Shown in pieces: positions 13,348-23,375 of a DNA stretch of 64,000 nucleotides. Source of the DNA: JAMXLO01 sp963719805 (GTDB lineage: Bacteria > Pseudomonadota > Alphaproteobacteria > Acetobacterales > Acetobacteraceae); the NCBI GenBank assembly GCA_963719805.1, contig CAVRDF010000008.1, forward strand, positions 186,001-250,000, written 5' to 3'. Both the position numbers and the translations under genes were made by a program. How positions within the stretch are numbered: the first letter of the stretch is position 1; each line of letters begins with the position of its first letter. A model generated the notes under the pieces. That model had not been told where the DNA came from. It was given only the letters and a program-made list of their open reading frames with translations, and ran no database searches.

Positions 13348-16300
13348 TCAGGCGAACGAAAAGTCGGTCGCGCTTATCGCCGCCAACTGCGTGTTGTGCA
13401 GCACGATCGTTCCAGCTCCGGCAGCCTTCGCACCCAGATCGATTTGAACATTTGCACCGACTTGAGTGATCTGGCCTGCCAGATCGCCGAAACTGGCAAG
13501 CGCCGCGCCGTAGCCACTGATATCGATTGTGTCCACGCCAGCCTGGAAGTCGGCGATCGTGTCCGTGCCATTGCTCCCGGAGAAAGCGAAACGATCGGCA
13601 CCGCTCCCACCGGTCAGCATGTCATCGCTCTGCCCACCGTGCAGCACGTCGTTGCCGTCGCCGCCATTGAGGATGAACCGCATAGCGGGTGGCGCCGATG
13701 CAGCGGATGCGTCGATTACATCGTCACCGGCGAGCCCGTTGAGTGTGATCGTGTCACCCGAAGCGGCGGGGTCGACGCTGACCGGCGACGCCAGGCCAGA
13801 AATCTGCAGCCTGCCGTTCGACATCGTGGCACTGATCTGATCATTGCCGCCGGTGCCGTCGTACTGGCCCGGTGTCGTTGCAGACGCCGCCGCAATTGCT
13901 GATCCGCTGTGCGGGGGCACGGGCGCGCTGCCCGGGATGATGACGTTAAGGCCGGGTCCGCCGTCGAGCACATCAAGGCCGCCGTTACCAATCAGTATGT
14001 CGTCGCCGGCACCGCCGGTTAATACGTCGTTGCCCGCGGTGCCGACCAGAACATCGGCACCGTCGCCGCCGTTGGCGGTGAGCTGCATCGCCGTCCCCAG
14101 ACCCGAGGCGTTGATGACGTCATCCCCGCCCAGCCCATTGATGACAAGACGGTCCGTAGAACTCGAAGTTGGTGATCGTCACCGTGCTGGCCAGCCCGGT
14201 TACCGTGACGACACCGTTGCTCTCCGCAACAGTGATTGTGTCGTTGCCTGCCGTCCCGTTGATGATGATGGTATCCACCTGACCATCGCCGACCGAGCCG
14301 CCCGGCACACCGCCAAGATCAACACCCACCTGATTGACATCGGTCCCTGTTAGGTCGTTCACCGTGATGGTATCGGCGCCACCCAGCGCATTGAACTGCA
14401 CGTGCTCGATACCATGCAGATCCATCGTGATGTTGGCCACGTCACGGAAAAACTGCACATGCGATCCGACGGCCGAAATGTTGATGTTCTCGCTGACGTT
14501 GGCGCCGTTGAACAGCAGCGTGTCGGTGCCGGTCTGGCCATCCACCGTGTCGCTGCCATCGCCGGGATTCCACACGAACGTGTCGTCGCCTTTGCCCAGC
14601 AGCGCCACATCGTTGCCACGACCGCCGATAACCGTGTCGTTGCCGGCACTGCCGGTGATCGTGTCATCACCGTCACCACCGTTCAGGATGAGGTTGATAG
14701 CGTTGGCGGGCAGAGCGGACGCGTCGATGTGGTCGTTGCCGCCAAGTCCGTTGATGGTGAGCGTATCACCGGCGGCATCGGCATGGGCGATGGTCACCTT
14801 CGCGGCCAATCCGCTTACGGTAAACACGCCGCCGCTGCTGCTTAGTTTGATCGTGTCGTCACTCTGCGTGCCGTTGACGACGACCTGATCGGCGCTACCG
14901 TCGCCGGTCGTTGTACCCGCCGCGGCGAGATCGATCGCAACCAGGTTGGTGTCAGTGCCGGTCAGGTCGTTGACCGTGATGGTATCCGCGCCACCCTCGG
15001 CTGCAAGCTGGATATGCTCGACGCCGTTGAGGTCCATGGTGATGTTGCCAACATCGCGGAACAAGCGCACGCGCGTGCCGTTGGCGGCGATGTCCATGTT
15101 CTCGCCGACGTTGGAACCATTGAACACCAACGTGTCGGTGCCGGCTTGGCCTTCCACAATGTCGCTGCCGTCGCCCGGGTTCCAGGTGAATTTGTCAGTG
15201 CCATCTCCCAGGAACGCGACGTCGTTGCCGCGGCCGCCTGTAATGGCATCGTTGCCGGCGCCACCGATCAGCAAGTCGTCCCCGGCGCTGCCGATGATGG
15301 TGTCGTTGCCGTCGCCACCGTCGACCGTCAGTTTCACCACGCCAGCAGTGAGCGCCGAGGCATCGACTGTGTCGTTGCCGCCCAGTCCATCGATGACGAG
15401 TGAGTCGTTGGCTCCTTCGGTACCATTGATTGTCACCTGTGCGGGGAGGCCGTTGACCGATACCTGTGCGCCGCTGCCCGTGACGGTGATATGATCCGTG
15501 TCCGCCCTGCCCTCGAGGATCACGGTATCGGCGGAGCCGTCACCGACACCGCTGCCAGGTGGCGAAGCCAGGTCCAGAACGACCTGCTGCACCGTCGTGC
15601 TCGCCAGGTTGTGGACAGTGATGGTGTCAGCACCACCCAGCGCATTGAACGCGATGCGTTCCATGTTGCTGAGATCCATGTTTATATTGGCGACATCGCG
15701 GGTGAACTGCGCGTGCGTGCCGATCGCCGCGATATCTATCTTCTCAGCTATATTGGCGCCATTGAACAGCAGCGTATCAAAACCTGCCTGACCATTGACG
15801 GTGTCGCTGCCGTCGCCGGGGTTCCACACGAACGTATCGTCGCCGTTGCCAAGCTGTGCCGCGTCGTTGCCACGGCCGCCGTTGACGACATCGTTGCCAT
15901 CACCGCCGATCAGCGTGTCGTTGCCATCACCGCCAGTGATCGTGTCATTGCCGTCGCCGCCGTCGAGCGTGAGGTTGATCAGAGCGGCAAGGCCGTTACC
16001 GGCAGTGATAACGTCGTCTCCGCCGCCGGCGTGCAGGACCAGATTTTCAGTGGTACCGATGTCCAGCGTGAACGGCGAAGGGGCTAGCCCGTCGAACCGG
16101 ACGCGCGTGCCATTGGCGCTAATATTAAACCCGTCGGAACCACTGCTGCCATTCACGAGAGCCGTATCGTTGCCATCGCCGCCTTCGAACAGGTCGCTGC
16201 CGTCGCCCGGGTTCCAGATCATGGTGTCGTCGCCGGCTTCGCCGAACACCTGATCGCTGCCCGTGCCACCGGTCAGGGTGTCGTTGCCGTCACCGCCAAA

Positions 16301-16654
16301 CAGCAGGTCGTTGCCACCCAAGCCGAACAGGGTGTCATTGCCGGTGCCACCGAAAAGCTCGTCATTGCCTGAGCCGCCGGTGAGTTTGTCGTTGCCATCG
16401 CCGCCGAACAGGTCCGCCGCGGGCATCGCGCCGTTGATTTCATTGACTGTAATCGTGTCATTGCCGCCCTGCCCAAATCCTTCGATCAGGTTGGTGTTGG
16501 CGACGGTGGGTTTGCCGCCGGCAATATGGGCGGCGCCGCCATTGACCAGCAGATTACCCGCCGCGTCGCGGCTGAAGGTGACCGACTCATTGCCGACGGT
16601 TCCGATTGCCGACAGCACGCCGGTGATCGGGTCGAAATTGCTGGTAATCGCCAT
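13348..16654 (-). CDS. RTX-type calcium-binding repeat protein (type I secreted), frame-disrupted near 14165
   Basis: A very large Gly/Asp-rich protein with many nonapeptide RTX repeats (GGDGNDTITGGDGNDTLIGG and similar), which form Ca2+-binding parallel beta rolls after secretion. The C-terminus (TIVLHNTQLAAISATDFSFA) resembles an uncleaved type I secretion signal, so export by an ABC/MFP/TolC system is expected; no such transporter is in the window. The ATG at 16652-16654 (MAITSNFDPITGVLSAIG) follows an AGGAC and replaces a longer unlikely start. The frame closes at 14120 and resumes, LVINGLGGDDVINASGLGTA, in the next frame. Removing one base near 14165 restores about 1101 residues. Three long internal repeats make up the middle. 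Function (adhesin, surface layer, protease-like or other) is unknown. Confidence 0.85.
13990..15880 (-). repeat. Three tandem ~610-640-bp units within the RTX gene
   Basis: Each unit begins with a GGRGND (V/A) motif (near 15880, 15238 and 14627, reading down the minus strand). It continues with a W-N-P-G-D-G-S-D segment, a DTLLFNG-type strand, a RDVANI/RDVGNI-MDL segment, GGADTITVNDLTGTD, and an INGLGG(N/D)D motif before the next calcium repeats. A fourth, diverged partial unit lies upstream around 16190-16235. The units are about 205-213 residues each. Such near-repeats are prone to recombination and mis-assembly. Confidence 0.7.
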
Positions 16655-17114
16655 TGGTGTAGTCCTGTTCCATTGAAACAGGCGTCCCGCGCGACTGAAC
16701 CGGGTTTGACCCCCCGTCTTCAGCCGTAGGAACGCCGTGTGCAACGGATAGAATGGTCGGAACATCTCCGGCCACAAAGGATGATTCCTCATCCGAATGA
16801 TGAGCCGCGTTCATGGCATCGCGCAATAAACCGTGGGCTTTGCGGAAACCGCGTCGACCCAGGCGGGATGTATCGAGCATCCGCAATCCCACAGACTTCC
16901 GCTGAGGACCGGCCAGGTCTTTGTGATGCGCCTCACAGTCAGACGCGTGGTGAGAGATTAGTGTCCTTTGCGTGCCGCCTTTCGACGGCATCGGGTTTCG
17001 GGTAATTGGACTGATGGCTAAGGGGCTGCCGCACATCTTGCGCTCAAGCCAATTTCATGCATTAAGCCGCCGGCCTCCCCAACGATCCGCGTCACTTCGG
17101 TATGCGTGAGCAAA
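16655..17114. promoter_or_regulatory. Divergent promoter region between the RTX gene and the first LysR gene
   Basis: About 460 bases with no gene I can support. It should hold the promoters for the minus-strand RTX gene and the plus-strand LysR gene. Small inverted repeats are visible: CCTGTT/AACAGG with a 7-base gap at 16664-16682, ten bases upstream of the RTX start, and CTCATC/GATGAG with a 5-base gap at 16788-16804. Either could be an operator; neither is a clear T-N11-A LysR box. Confidence 0.35.
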
Positions 17115-18062
17115 ATGACTCGTACACCATCGCTGGATGCACTGCGCATCTTTGTTGTCGCCGCTCGGCACCTGAGCTTCACCAGGGCTGCGTCCGAATT
17201 GAACCTTACCCAGAGCGCGGTAAGCCACCGCATTCGCGGCCTTGAGGAAGAACTCGGCCTGCCGCTTTTCAACCGCCTGACGAGGCGGCTTGAGCTGACG
17301 CAGCAAGGGTGCGTGCTGGCGCACCGCGTAGACCGCGCAATTGGCAAAATCGATCGAGGCTTTCTCGACGTTTCCAAGGCGGCTGATGCCGCGCCGCTCA
17401 GAGTGACGATGTTGCCCTCCGTCGCGTCGCATTGGCTGATCCCGCGCCTTGCACGCATTCGCCAACGCAATCCAGAAGTCGAGGTGCAGGTCATCGCCGA
17501 TCCGCGGGTGCTGAACCTGCGTGCTGAGGGAATCGACCTTGCGATTCGATTCGGCCCCAACCCGGAAGCCGCCTACCACGCGACGCAACTGATGAGCGAC
17601 CGCGTGATCCCAGTGTGCACCCCAGATCTGCTCGAACGCCATGGGCCTCTGGAAAGTCTCGATGCTCTGCTCACCAAGCCGCTGCTGCACAATTCGACAA
17701 CCGTCGGCGACGGCAGCGGCAGCGATTGGCAGTCCTGGCTGAGTTATTGTGGCAGGCCCGATCTGGTCTGCGATGCCGGCCTGCACTTCAGCGATGCCGG
17801 CATGCTGATAAATGCTGCGATGCTTGGGCTAGGCATTGCCCTCGCGCGCGTCAGCCTTGTCGGCGGTTATATCGTCGACGGCTCTCTGGTATGTCCTTGG
17901 CCAATCGCGGCTCCGACTGTCTACAACTACTATCTGCTCGGTCATCCGGAGCAAAAGGACTTGGCGAAGATCTCTGCCTTCCGCAATCTGATAGTTGCTA
18001 AGTCAGTTCGCACAGAAACTTTCATGCTCTCCGTCGGTATGCCTCTGCATAGAGCCGCCTAG
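17115..18062 (+). CDS. LysR-family transcriptional regulator (GcvA-like), copy 1
   Basis: A 315-residue LysR regulator. The N-terminal winged HTH (residues 4-62: PSLDALRIFVVAARHLSFTR, then AASELNLTQSAVSHRIRGLEEELG) is followed by a periplasmic-binding-protein-like effector domain (about 92-300). I start at the ATG at 17115 because the adjacent paralogue begins with the same MxRTPSLDALRIF; a GTG at 17106 is an alternative. LysR proteins usually control a divergently transcribed neighbour, which here is the RTX protein gene. The paralogue starts 29 bases after this gene ends. The inducer is unknown. The HTH and the PSVAxxWLIPRL segment of the effector domain resemble the GcvA/AmpR subgroup. Confidence 0.93.
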   Translation: MTRTPSLDALRIFVVAARHLSFTRAASELNLTQSAVSHRIRGLEEELGLPLFNRLTRRLELTQQGCVLAHRVDRAIGKIDRGFLDVSKAADAAPLRVTMLPSVASHWLIPRLARIRQRNPEVEVQVIADPRVLNLRAEGIDLAIRFGPNPEAAYHATQLMSDRVIPVCTPDLLERHGPLESLDALLTKPLLHNSTTVGDGSGSDWQSWLSYCGRPDLVCDAGLHFSDAGMLINAAMLGLGIALARVSLVGGYIVDGSLVCPWPIAAPTVYNYYLLGHPEQKDLAKISAFRNLIVAKSVRTETFMLSVGMPLHRAA

Positions 18063-18091
18063 GAGTCTGTTTCATGTTCCTGGCCTGAACC

Positions 18092-19024
18092 ATGCCCCGC
18101 ACTCCTTCACTCGACGCATTGCGAATTTTTGCCCTCGCGGCGAGGCATCAGAGCTTCACTGAGGCGGCGTCCGAGCTGAACCTCACGCAAAGTGCCATCA
18201 GCCACCGCATCCGTGCCCTCGAGGAAGAACTTGGGTTCGCACTGTTCAACCGGCTTACGCGCCGGCTTGAACTGACACAACAAGGGCGCGCGCTGGCAGC
18301 AAGGATCGAGGAAGCAATTGGCGAGATCGATAGCAGCATCAATGAACTTACGTTCACCGGTGACAAGAGACCGCTGAAGGTCACGATGCTGCCGTCCGTC
18401 GCCACGCGCTGGCTCATCCCTCGCCTGCCGCGCATCCGCAGGCACCATCCGGACATTGACGTGCAGGTTATTGCTGACCCGCGCCCGCTTGATTTACGGT
18501 CGGAGGGGATTGACTTGGCGATCCGCTTCGGTCGCAGGCCTACTCTCAGCTACGCGGTGACGCAGTTGATGAGCGATTGCGTATTGCCCGTATGCGCACC
18601 AAAGCTGCTCGAACGGCACGGGGCGATCGACAGTATCAATTCGCTGTTCACGTTGCCCTTGCTGCACGACAGCTCGACGGACAATCATTGGCGCGCCTGG
18701 CTCGATCATTTTGGCAGGCCCGACATTCCCTGCCATACCGGCCAGCGTTTCAGCGACGCCAGCATGATGATCGATGCTGCGCTGCTTGGTCTCGGCGTGG
18801 CGCTGGCACGCGCCAGCCTGGTAGCGGACCTCGTAGCGACCGGCGCCTTGGTATGCCCGCTGGCGATGGCGGCACCGACAACATTCTCCTATTACCTGCT
18901 CGAGCTGCCCGAGGCAGTCGATCGGCCGCGCATCGCCACATTCCGCCGGCTGCTGATGGCGGAAGCGGCGGCAACCCAAAGGTCGATGTCTTTCGTGCAG
19001 GAGCCGGCGGCGGCCCAGACATAA
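18092..19024 (+). CDS. LysR-family transcriptional regulator (GcvA-like), copy 2
   Basis: A 310-residue paralogue of the preceding gene, similar over its whole length. Shared segments include RTPSLDALRIF, AASELNLTQSA(V/I)SHRIR and NRLTRRLELTQQG. The copies also share VTMLPSVA, VQVIADPR and EGIDLAIRFG. The HTH is at residues 4-62 and the effector-binding domain at about 90-295. The two genes look like an old tandem duplication that has since diverged, particularly in the C-terminal half where inducer is bound. The 29-base gap makes co-transcription likely. They might form heteromers or respond to different signals on the same promoter. A hairpin downstream may end the transcript. Confidence 0.93.
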   Translation: MPRTPSLDALRIFALAARHQSFTEAASELNLTQSAISHRIRALEEELGFALFNRLTRRLELTQQGRALAARIEEAIGEIDSSINELTFTGDKRPLKVTMLPSVATRWLIPRLPRIRRHHPDIDVQVIADPRPLDLRSEGIDLAIRFGRRPTLSYAVTQLMSDCVLPVCAPKLLERHGAIDSINSLFTLPLLHDSSTDNHWRAWLDHFGRPDIPCHTGQRFSDASMMIDAALLGLGVALARASLVADLVATGALVCPLAMAAPTTFSYYLLELPEAVDRPRIATFRRLLMAEAAATQRSMSFVQEPAAAQT

Positions 19025-19715
19025 AGCATCCTCTCCGAGGCCTAGCTCGAGCGCTACGCCTTCCCCGTCACGAATTGGCTGACCAGCGCTGACGTACTTG
19101 AACGTACGCCTGACTGCTTTGAGCCAAGCAGTCACTGCTCTTATTCAGCGAAGCACCGAGCATCCAGCAGCGACGGCATACGAAACGCTTCCGGCGTGGC
19201 TCAAAGCGTCGGAACCTCGGTGGTCCGACACATGAACTGGTGTCGTGCACAAGATGAGGATTAATCGTTTGCGGCAAGCTCGAAGCCGGATTAATGCGAC
19301 ACCCGCCAACTGATACCGCCGCTCCCCAATGCAACAGTAAGCGAGCGCCAGGGCTAATCGCGTTTCGTACTCCAGATTGAAATCATAGTGCCGCTCGCCG
19401 GTAGCGAACGTCCCATAGGACTGCTGATATACAAGACTGATGAACAAACTCATGTCACACGCACCTCACAAGGCACGCAATCCCCTGACCTTAGATTGGA
19501 GAGGTTGGTCGAACGGTCCCGCCAGCATCGCTCGGACAGCATCAAGGCATTGCTGGTCCGCCTCGGAGCCTTGGCGCTGTCTTCGGCCGTCAGGTTCAGC
19601 ATGCCTACGGTCAAGCGTCTGTCCGATGGACGTTAGATCAGCGGTTAGAACTTCGGTTGCCGGTGACCGCCGCTAATAGCTCGGCGAGCTCCCAGCACGT
19701 GAATGGAACCGGAAG
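19025..19715. other. Gene-poor stretch downstream of the LysR pair
   Basis: Nearly 700 bases between the second LysR gene and the first small gene, with no protein I can support. The reading frames here have poor codon structure and the base composition is less GC-biased than the surroundings (for example around 19255-19300). A 102-codon open frame on the minus strand (19145-19453) shows no recognisable domain and is probably not coding, although it could be a decayed remnant. The stretch lies on the 3' side of tRNA-Thr, where integrating elements usually insert. Confidence 0.4.
19111..19134 (+). terminator. Hairpin downstream of the LysR pair, possible terminator
   Basis: TGACTGCTT and AAGCAGTCA form a perfect 9-bp stem with a 6-base loop, 87 bases after the second LysR stop codon. 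The following CTCTTATT is only weakly T-rich, so intrinsic termination is plausible but not certain. Confidence 0.35.
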
Positions 19716-19892
19716 ATGGTTACAGCACGAGAATTGCGCATCTGGTCGCTGACGCTGCAACAGTGGGCAGCCAGGCTGGGTGACGTACAGATGGTGGAAC
19801 GTGCTGAACGGCTCGCCGACGACCTCTATCGTCTGGCCCTGTGCACGGAGATTAGGAACAGCAGCTCATCCGAGCTGCAGGCACCCCGATGA
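19716..19892 (+). CDS. Small hypothetical protein (58 aa)
   Basis: An open frame of 58 codons beginning MVTARELRIWSLTLQQWAAR, with a GGAACCGGAAG ribosome-binding-like sequence directly upstream. The first 45 residues form one or two amphipathic helices (RELRIWSLTLQQWAARLGD, then MVERAERLADDLYRLA), a pattern more orderly than expected by chance. I do not recognise a family. It would be cytosolic, with no signal peptide or membrane segment. It lies in an otherwise gene-poor stretch next to tRNA-Thr, with another possible small gene after it. It may be accessory DNA or a real short protein; evidence is limited to codon pattern and helix periodicity. Confidence 0.4.
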   Translation: MVTARELRIWSLTLQQWAARLGDVQMVERAERLADDLYRLALCTEIRNSSSSELQAPR

Positions 19893-19964
19893 ACCAAAGC
19901 CGTGACAACATGAATAAGGTAACGGGCGTAACTATCACGTCATGAAGCAAGCAGGAAAATGGAC

Positions 19965-20117
19965 ATGTGGTTGAAGGTGCTAGGTGAATGGTTGGCGCGG
20001 CAGAGGCAGGCCTCGGCTGAGCGACGAGTGGAACAATGGCGTGCGCGACAGGACTTCCACAGGCAGGAGCAGCGGCGAGCTGAATTCGTCCCGTGGCATT
20101 TCCCGCCATTCTCGTGA
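19965..20117 (+). CDS. Small hypothetical protein (50 aa), Arg/Gln-rich
   Basis: A 50-codon frame starting at the ATG at 19965 (another in-frame ATG is at 19959) with an AGGA 9 bases upstream. The sequence MWLKVLGEWLARQRQ is followed by an Arg/Gln/Glu-rich helix (ERRVEQWRARQDFHRQEQRR) and an aromatic/proline end, WHFPPF. It could be a small basic helical protein whose first residues pack on a membrane or partner. No family is recognised. It is the last candidate gene before tRNA-Thr. Support is weak to moderate, resting on a plausible ribosome site and helical periodicity. Confidence 0.35.
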   Translation: MWLKVLGEWLARQRQASAERRVEQWRARQDFHRQEQRRAEFVPWHFPPFS

Positions 20118-20187
20118 AAACGGGGTTGGCCGCGAGCGGTGCAAACGCGGCTTGCGCCAGTACCCCCGGATCATCGATTAATTTCGC

Positions 20188-20262
<75 letters not shown>

Positions 20263-20483
20263 AGCCGGAAGCGGCTCGTCCTATAGCCCCCCACGCCCGC
20301 CAGAGGCAACTGTCCCCTCTGCCCCTGCGCCAGCTGATCGCCCGCATTGCCGGCGGTACACTCGTCCAATTAATTGGCCATCCGGTGATCACGTCGCTTG
20401 CGGGATGCGTCGCCGCGCTTGATCGCCGCCTCGGCGTGTTGAACAATAAATGCCGCCGCGACACTGATCGAGGACGCTACCGC

Positions 20484-23375
20484 GTGGCTATCTCCGCGAC
20501 CTCCGCCGACGCAAACGGCCCATCTGGCCAAGCTTCGTATCAGGATGAGCGCAAGAGCGCCACGATCCTGTTCGCCGATATTGTCGGCTCGACCTCGATG
20601 ATCGCCAGGCAGGATCCCGAGGCGGCGCTCGACCTTCTGCGTCCCGCACTTGCTGTCTTGTCAGACGCGGCGCAGCGCTACGGCGGGACAGTGAACCGCG
20701 TCACCGGTGATGGTCTGATGGTGATGTTCGGCGCGCCTCTAACAGAAGAGGAACATGCTCTCGGCGCGTGTTGCGCAGCGCTGGAAATGCACGCCGCACT
20801 GGCCCGTTCCGGAAGCGGCATCCAACTCCGTATCGGCATGCACTCCGGCGAAATCGTCATGCACCAGATCAGCATGGGTTTGGTGCATGCACTGGATGCC
20901 GCCGGAGAAGCCGTTCATTTGGCCGCCCGATTGCAACAGGACGCCCCAGCCGGAAGCATCTGGATCAGCGAGGCGACCTTCGCACTGGCGCGTGGCCGGT
21001 TGCAGACCCGTATCGTCGGATCGCTGAACTTCCGCGGCTTCGAAACTCCTACCATCGTCCATTTGCTCCAGGCTGCCGACGCGTCGCTGTCGCGCCTGGA
21101 CGTGGCGGGGCGGCGCGGCCTCTCGCCGTTCGTTAACCGGCACGACGAGATGGCTGCCCTGGAAGCGGCGTTTCAACGCGCAGCGGAGGGACGCGGCTGT
21201 GCCGTGGCGCTCATCGGCGATGCGGGCGCCGGCAAGTCCCGGATAATCCGCGAATTCGTTGCGGCACGTGCCGGGGTGCGAGTCTTGGAGGCTCGCTGCA
21301 CTCGTTGGCGCGATGATTCCGGCTTCCACCCTATGCGGGTGCTGACCGGGCGGCTGCTCGGACTCGATGCAACTGAGGACGCAAGTGCCACTCATGCCAG
21401 GTTCGGAATGGCTTCGGCCGCGCCGGGTGCTCCATCGGCCGAGGTGCTCGAGGCAGTTGCTGTATTGCAAGGACTCGGCGTGCCGCGCGGCATCGACTTC
21501 AGTCCGGTCGGCCGGCCGTATCAACTCGGGCTCGGCTCGCTCAGTGCCTGGAAGGAGCTGGCGCCGAATGCGCGCCGGCGCCGCATCATCGAGGGGTGTC
21601 TGACCCTTCTGTTGCAGGCCGCTTCGGACAAGCCACTCCTGGTCGTGCTGGATGACATTCACTGGACGGATCCGGATACGGAAGAAGTCGTCGAGCGCCT
21701 GCTGGGTGCGCTCGACGGTTCGCGGCTACTGCTGCTGTTGGGCTGGCGCTCGGGCTATCAAACGGCCTTGGCGCGGCATCCGGCACTGGTCCAGGTGCCG
21801 CTGGCGCCACTGTCGACTGCCAACGCCCGCGATTTGGCACGCATCGTGTTGGGCAACCGGGCGGCAGATGAGGCCGCGGTCGCCGCACTTGCCGATCGCG
21901 CCGGCGGCAATCCGTTCTTCATCGAGGAAGCGGCAGCGATGCCGGACCACGGCGAGTTGCCGCCTTCGGTTCGCTCGCTGCTCGGTGCTCGATTGGACCG
22001 GCTCCAGCCTGAGCAGAAGCAGCTCATTGAAGTGCTGGCGACCGTGGGCGAGCCAGCGTCGGCGCAGCTTCTTGCCATGGTCCTGGAGTTCGGCCGCACG
22101 GGATCGGAAGCAATTGCCGCCGAGCTTGAGCAGACGGGTCTCGTCCGCATCGATGGCATCGGCGAATCTGCCCGCTTTGCGTGCCGGCACTCGCTGGTGC
22201 AGGAGGTGGCCTATCGGGGCCTGCTTCATGCGCGCCGGCGCGGCCTGCATGCGCGGATCGCGTCGGTCATGGAACAGCTGGCTGGCGAGCGGGCTGCGGA
22301 GGAAGCCGAAGTGCTGGCGCGTCATGCTCGCCTCGGCGAGGACTGGGACGCGGCACTGCGCCATGCTCGCGCCGCAGGCGCGCGCGCTGTATCGCACTTC
22401 GCGAACCGCGAAGCCGTCCGCTTTTTCGACGAAGCGATTGAGGCACTTGGTCACCTCCCGGACGGCGCCGAAACACTGTCGATCGGATTGGATATACGAC
22501 TCGCACTACGCGATCCGTTGTTCCGCCTTGGCCGCATGAACGTTCTGCGTGGCCACTTGGATGAAGCCGCCACTCTGGCAGAACAATCGGGCGACCTTAC
22601 GCGGCTTGGCCAACTGCATCGGGTGCAAAGCCACCACGCCTGGCTCGCTGGCGATTACAAGGCGGCGATAGACGCTGCCCAACGCATGACTTCCTTGGCA
22701 GAAGCGCAGAAAGATTCCGCGTTGCGCCTCCGTGCGGTTTTCGAGCGATCTCTTGCTCAACTTGGCCAGGGCGACTATGCGGCCGCGGCGGCAGGCATGC
22801 GAGAGGTGGCGGAGCACACCGAGGACGCTGAGTTGGGGGGGCGTTTCGGTCTGGACGCTGAGCTCGCGGTCATAGCTCTTGGATATCGGACCAGGGCGTT
22901 GGCCGATCTCGGCGACATGGAAGAGGCCGAACGCGCAGCAGATGCCTGCGCGGAACGCGCCTCGAAACTAGGACTTCCGTTCGCCTCGATCTTTGCAGAT
23001 CTGGCTGCGGGCTATCTGCTGCTTACCCGCGGCGCGGCACCTGAAGCAGTGAAGCATCTCGCCGCCGCCTTGGCGTTATGCGAGCGCGCAGAAGCAGAGC
23101 TGATGCGTCCGGTCGCGCTGAGTTTCCTCGGAGCCGCTGAGGTCGCCGCTGGTCAGCTGCCGTCTGGCGTCGAACATCTGGAGCAGGCGGTGGCTTTCTC
23201 AGCGGGTATGGGCTTGCTGTTCCAACAGCCGCTACGACTGGCACTGCTCTCTGAAGCTCTCGCCGCGGCCGGGCGCCACCAGGAGGCCGAGCGGCGGGCC
23301 GCGGAGGCCAGGGCGCTGGCGGCAGCCCAGGGCGAAGCGATCTCACCCTTGGCGCGACATTTCGCCGCCCTGTAG
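20484..23375 (+). CDS. Class III adenylate/guanylate cyclase fused to AAA-type ATPase and TPR repeats
   Basis: A signalling protein of about 963 residues. The N-terminal cyclase homology domain (about 20-190) has ILFADIVGST with a metal-binding Asp, GDGLMVMFGAP with the second Asp, and GEAVHLAARLQ. It is followed by an ATPase module with Walker A GDAGAGKSR (about 245-253), Walker B-like LLVVLDDIHWTDPD and helical STAND-type features. The C-terminal 350 residues are alpha-solenoid, probably TPR (EAATLAEQSGDLTRLGQLHR and further units). It may make cAMP or cGMP under control of the ATPase/TPR part, which typically senses protein or ligand partners. No membrane segment. I prefer the GTG at 20484 with GAGG upstream; a GTG at 20385 is the alternative. 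It is convergent with the next gene, stop codon against stop codon. Confidence 0.9.
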   Translation: MAISATSADANGPSGQASYQDERKSATILFADIVGSTSMIARQDPEAALDLLRPALAVLSDAAQRYGGTVNRVTGDGLMVMFGAPLTEEEHALGACCAALEMHAALARSGSGIQLRIGMHSGEIVMHQISMGLVHALDAAGEAVHLAARLQQDAPAGSIWISEATFALARGRLQTRIVGSLNFRGFETPTIVHLLQAADASLSRLDVAGRRGLSPFVNRHDEMAALEAAFQRAAEGRGCAVALIGDAGAGKSRIIREFVAARAGVRVLEARCTRWRDDSGFHPMRVLTGRLLGLDATEDASATHARFGMASAAPGAPSAEVLEAVAVLQGLGVPRGIDFSPVGRPYQLGLGSLSAWKELAPNARRRRIIEGCLTLLLQAASDKPLLVVLDDIHWTDPDTEEVVERLLGALDGSRLLLLLGWRSGYQTALARHPALVQVPLAPLSTANARDLARIVLGNRAADEAAVAALADRAGGNPFFIEEAAAMPDHGELPPSVRSLLGARLDRLQPEQKQLIEVLATVGEPASAQLLAMVLEFGRTGSEAIAAELEQTGLVRIDGIGESARFACRHSLVQEVAYRGLLHARRRGLHARIASVMEQLAGERAAEEAEVLARHARLGEDWDAALRHARAAGARAVSHFANREAVRFFDEAIEALGHLPDGAETLSIGLDIRLALRDPLFRLGRMNVLRGHLDEAATLAEQSGDLTRLGQLHRVQSHHAWLAGDYKAAIDAAQRMTSLAEAQKDSALRLRAVFERSLAQLGQGDYAAAAAGMREVAEHTEDAELGGRFGLDAELAVIALGYRTRALADLGDMEEAERAADACAERASKLGLPFASIFADLAAGYLLLTRGAAPEAVKHLAAALALCERAEAELMRPVALSFLGAAEVAAGQLPSGVEHLEQAVAFSAGMGLLFQQPLRLALLSEALAAAGRHQEAERRAAEARALAAAQGEAISPLARHFAAL

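Noticed and set aside
19145..19453. 102-codon open frame on the minus strand
   Set aside because: No family, no ribosome site and no typical coding pattern; it may be a decayed remnant but cannot be supported as a gene.
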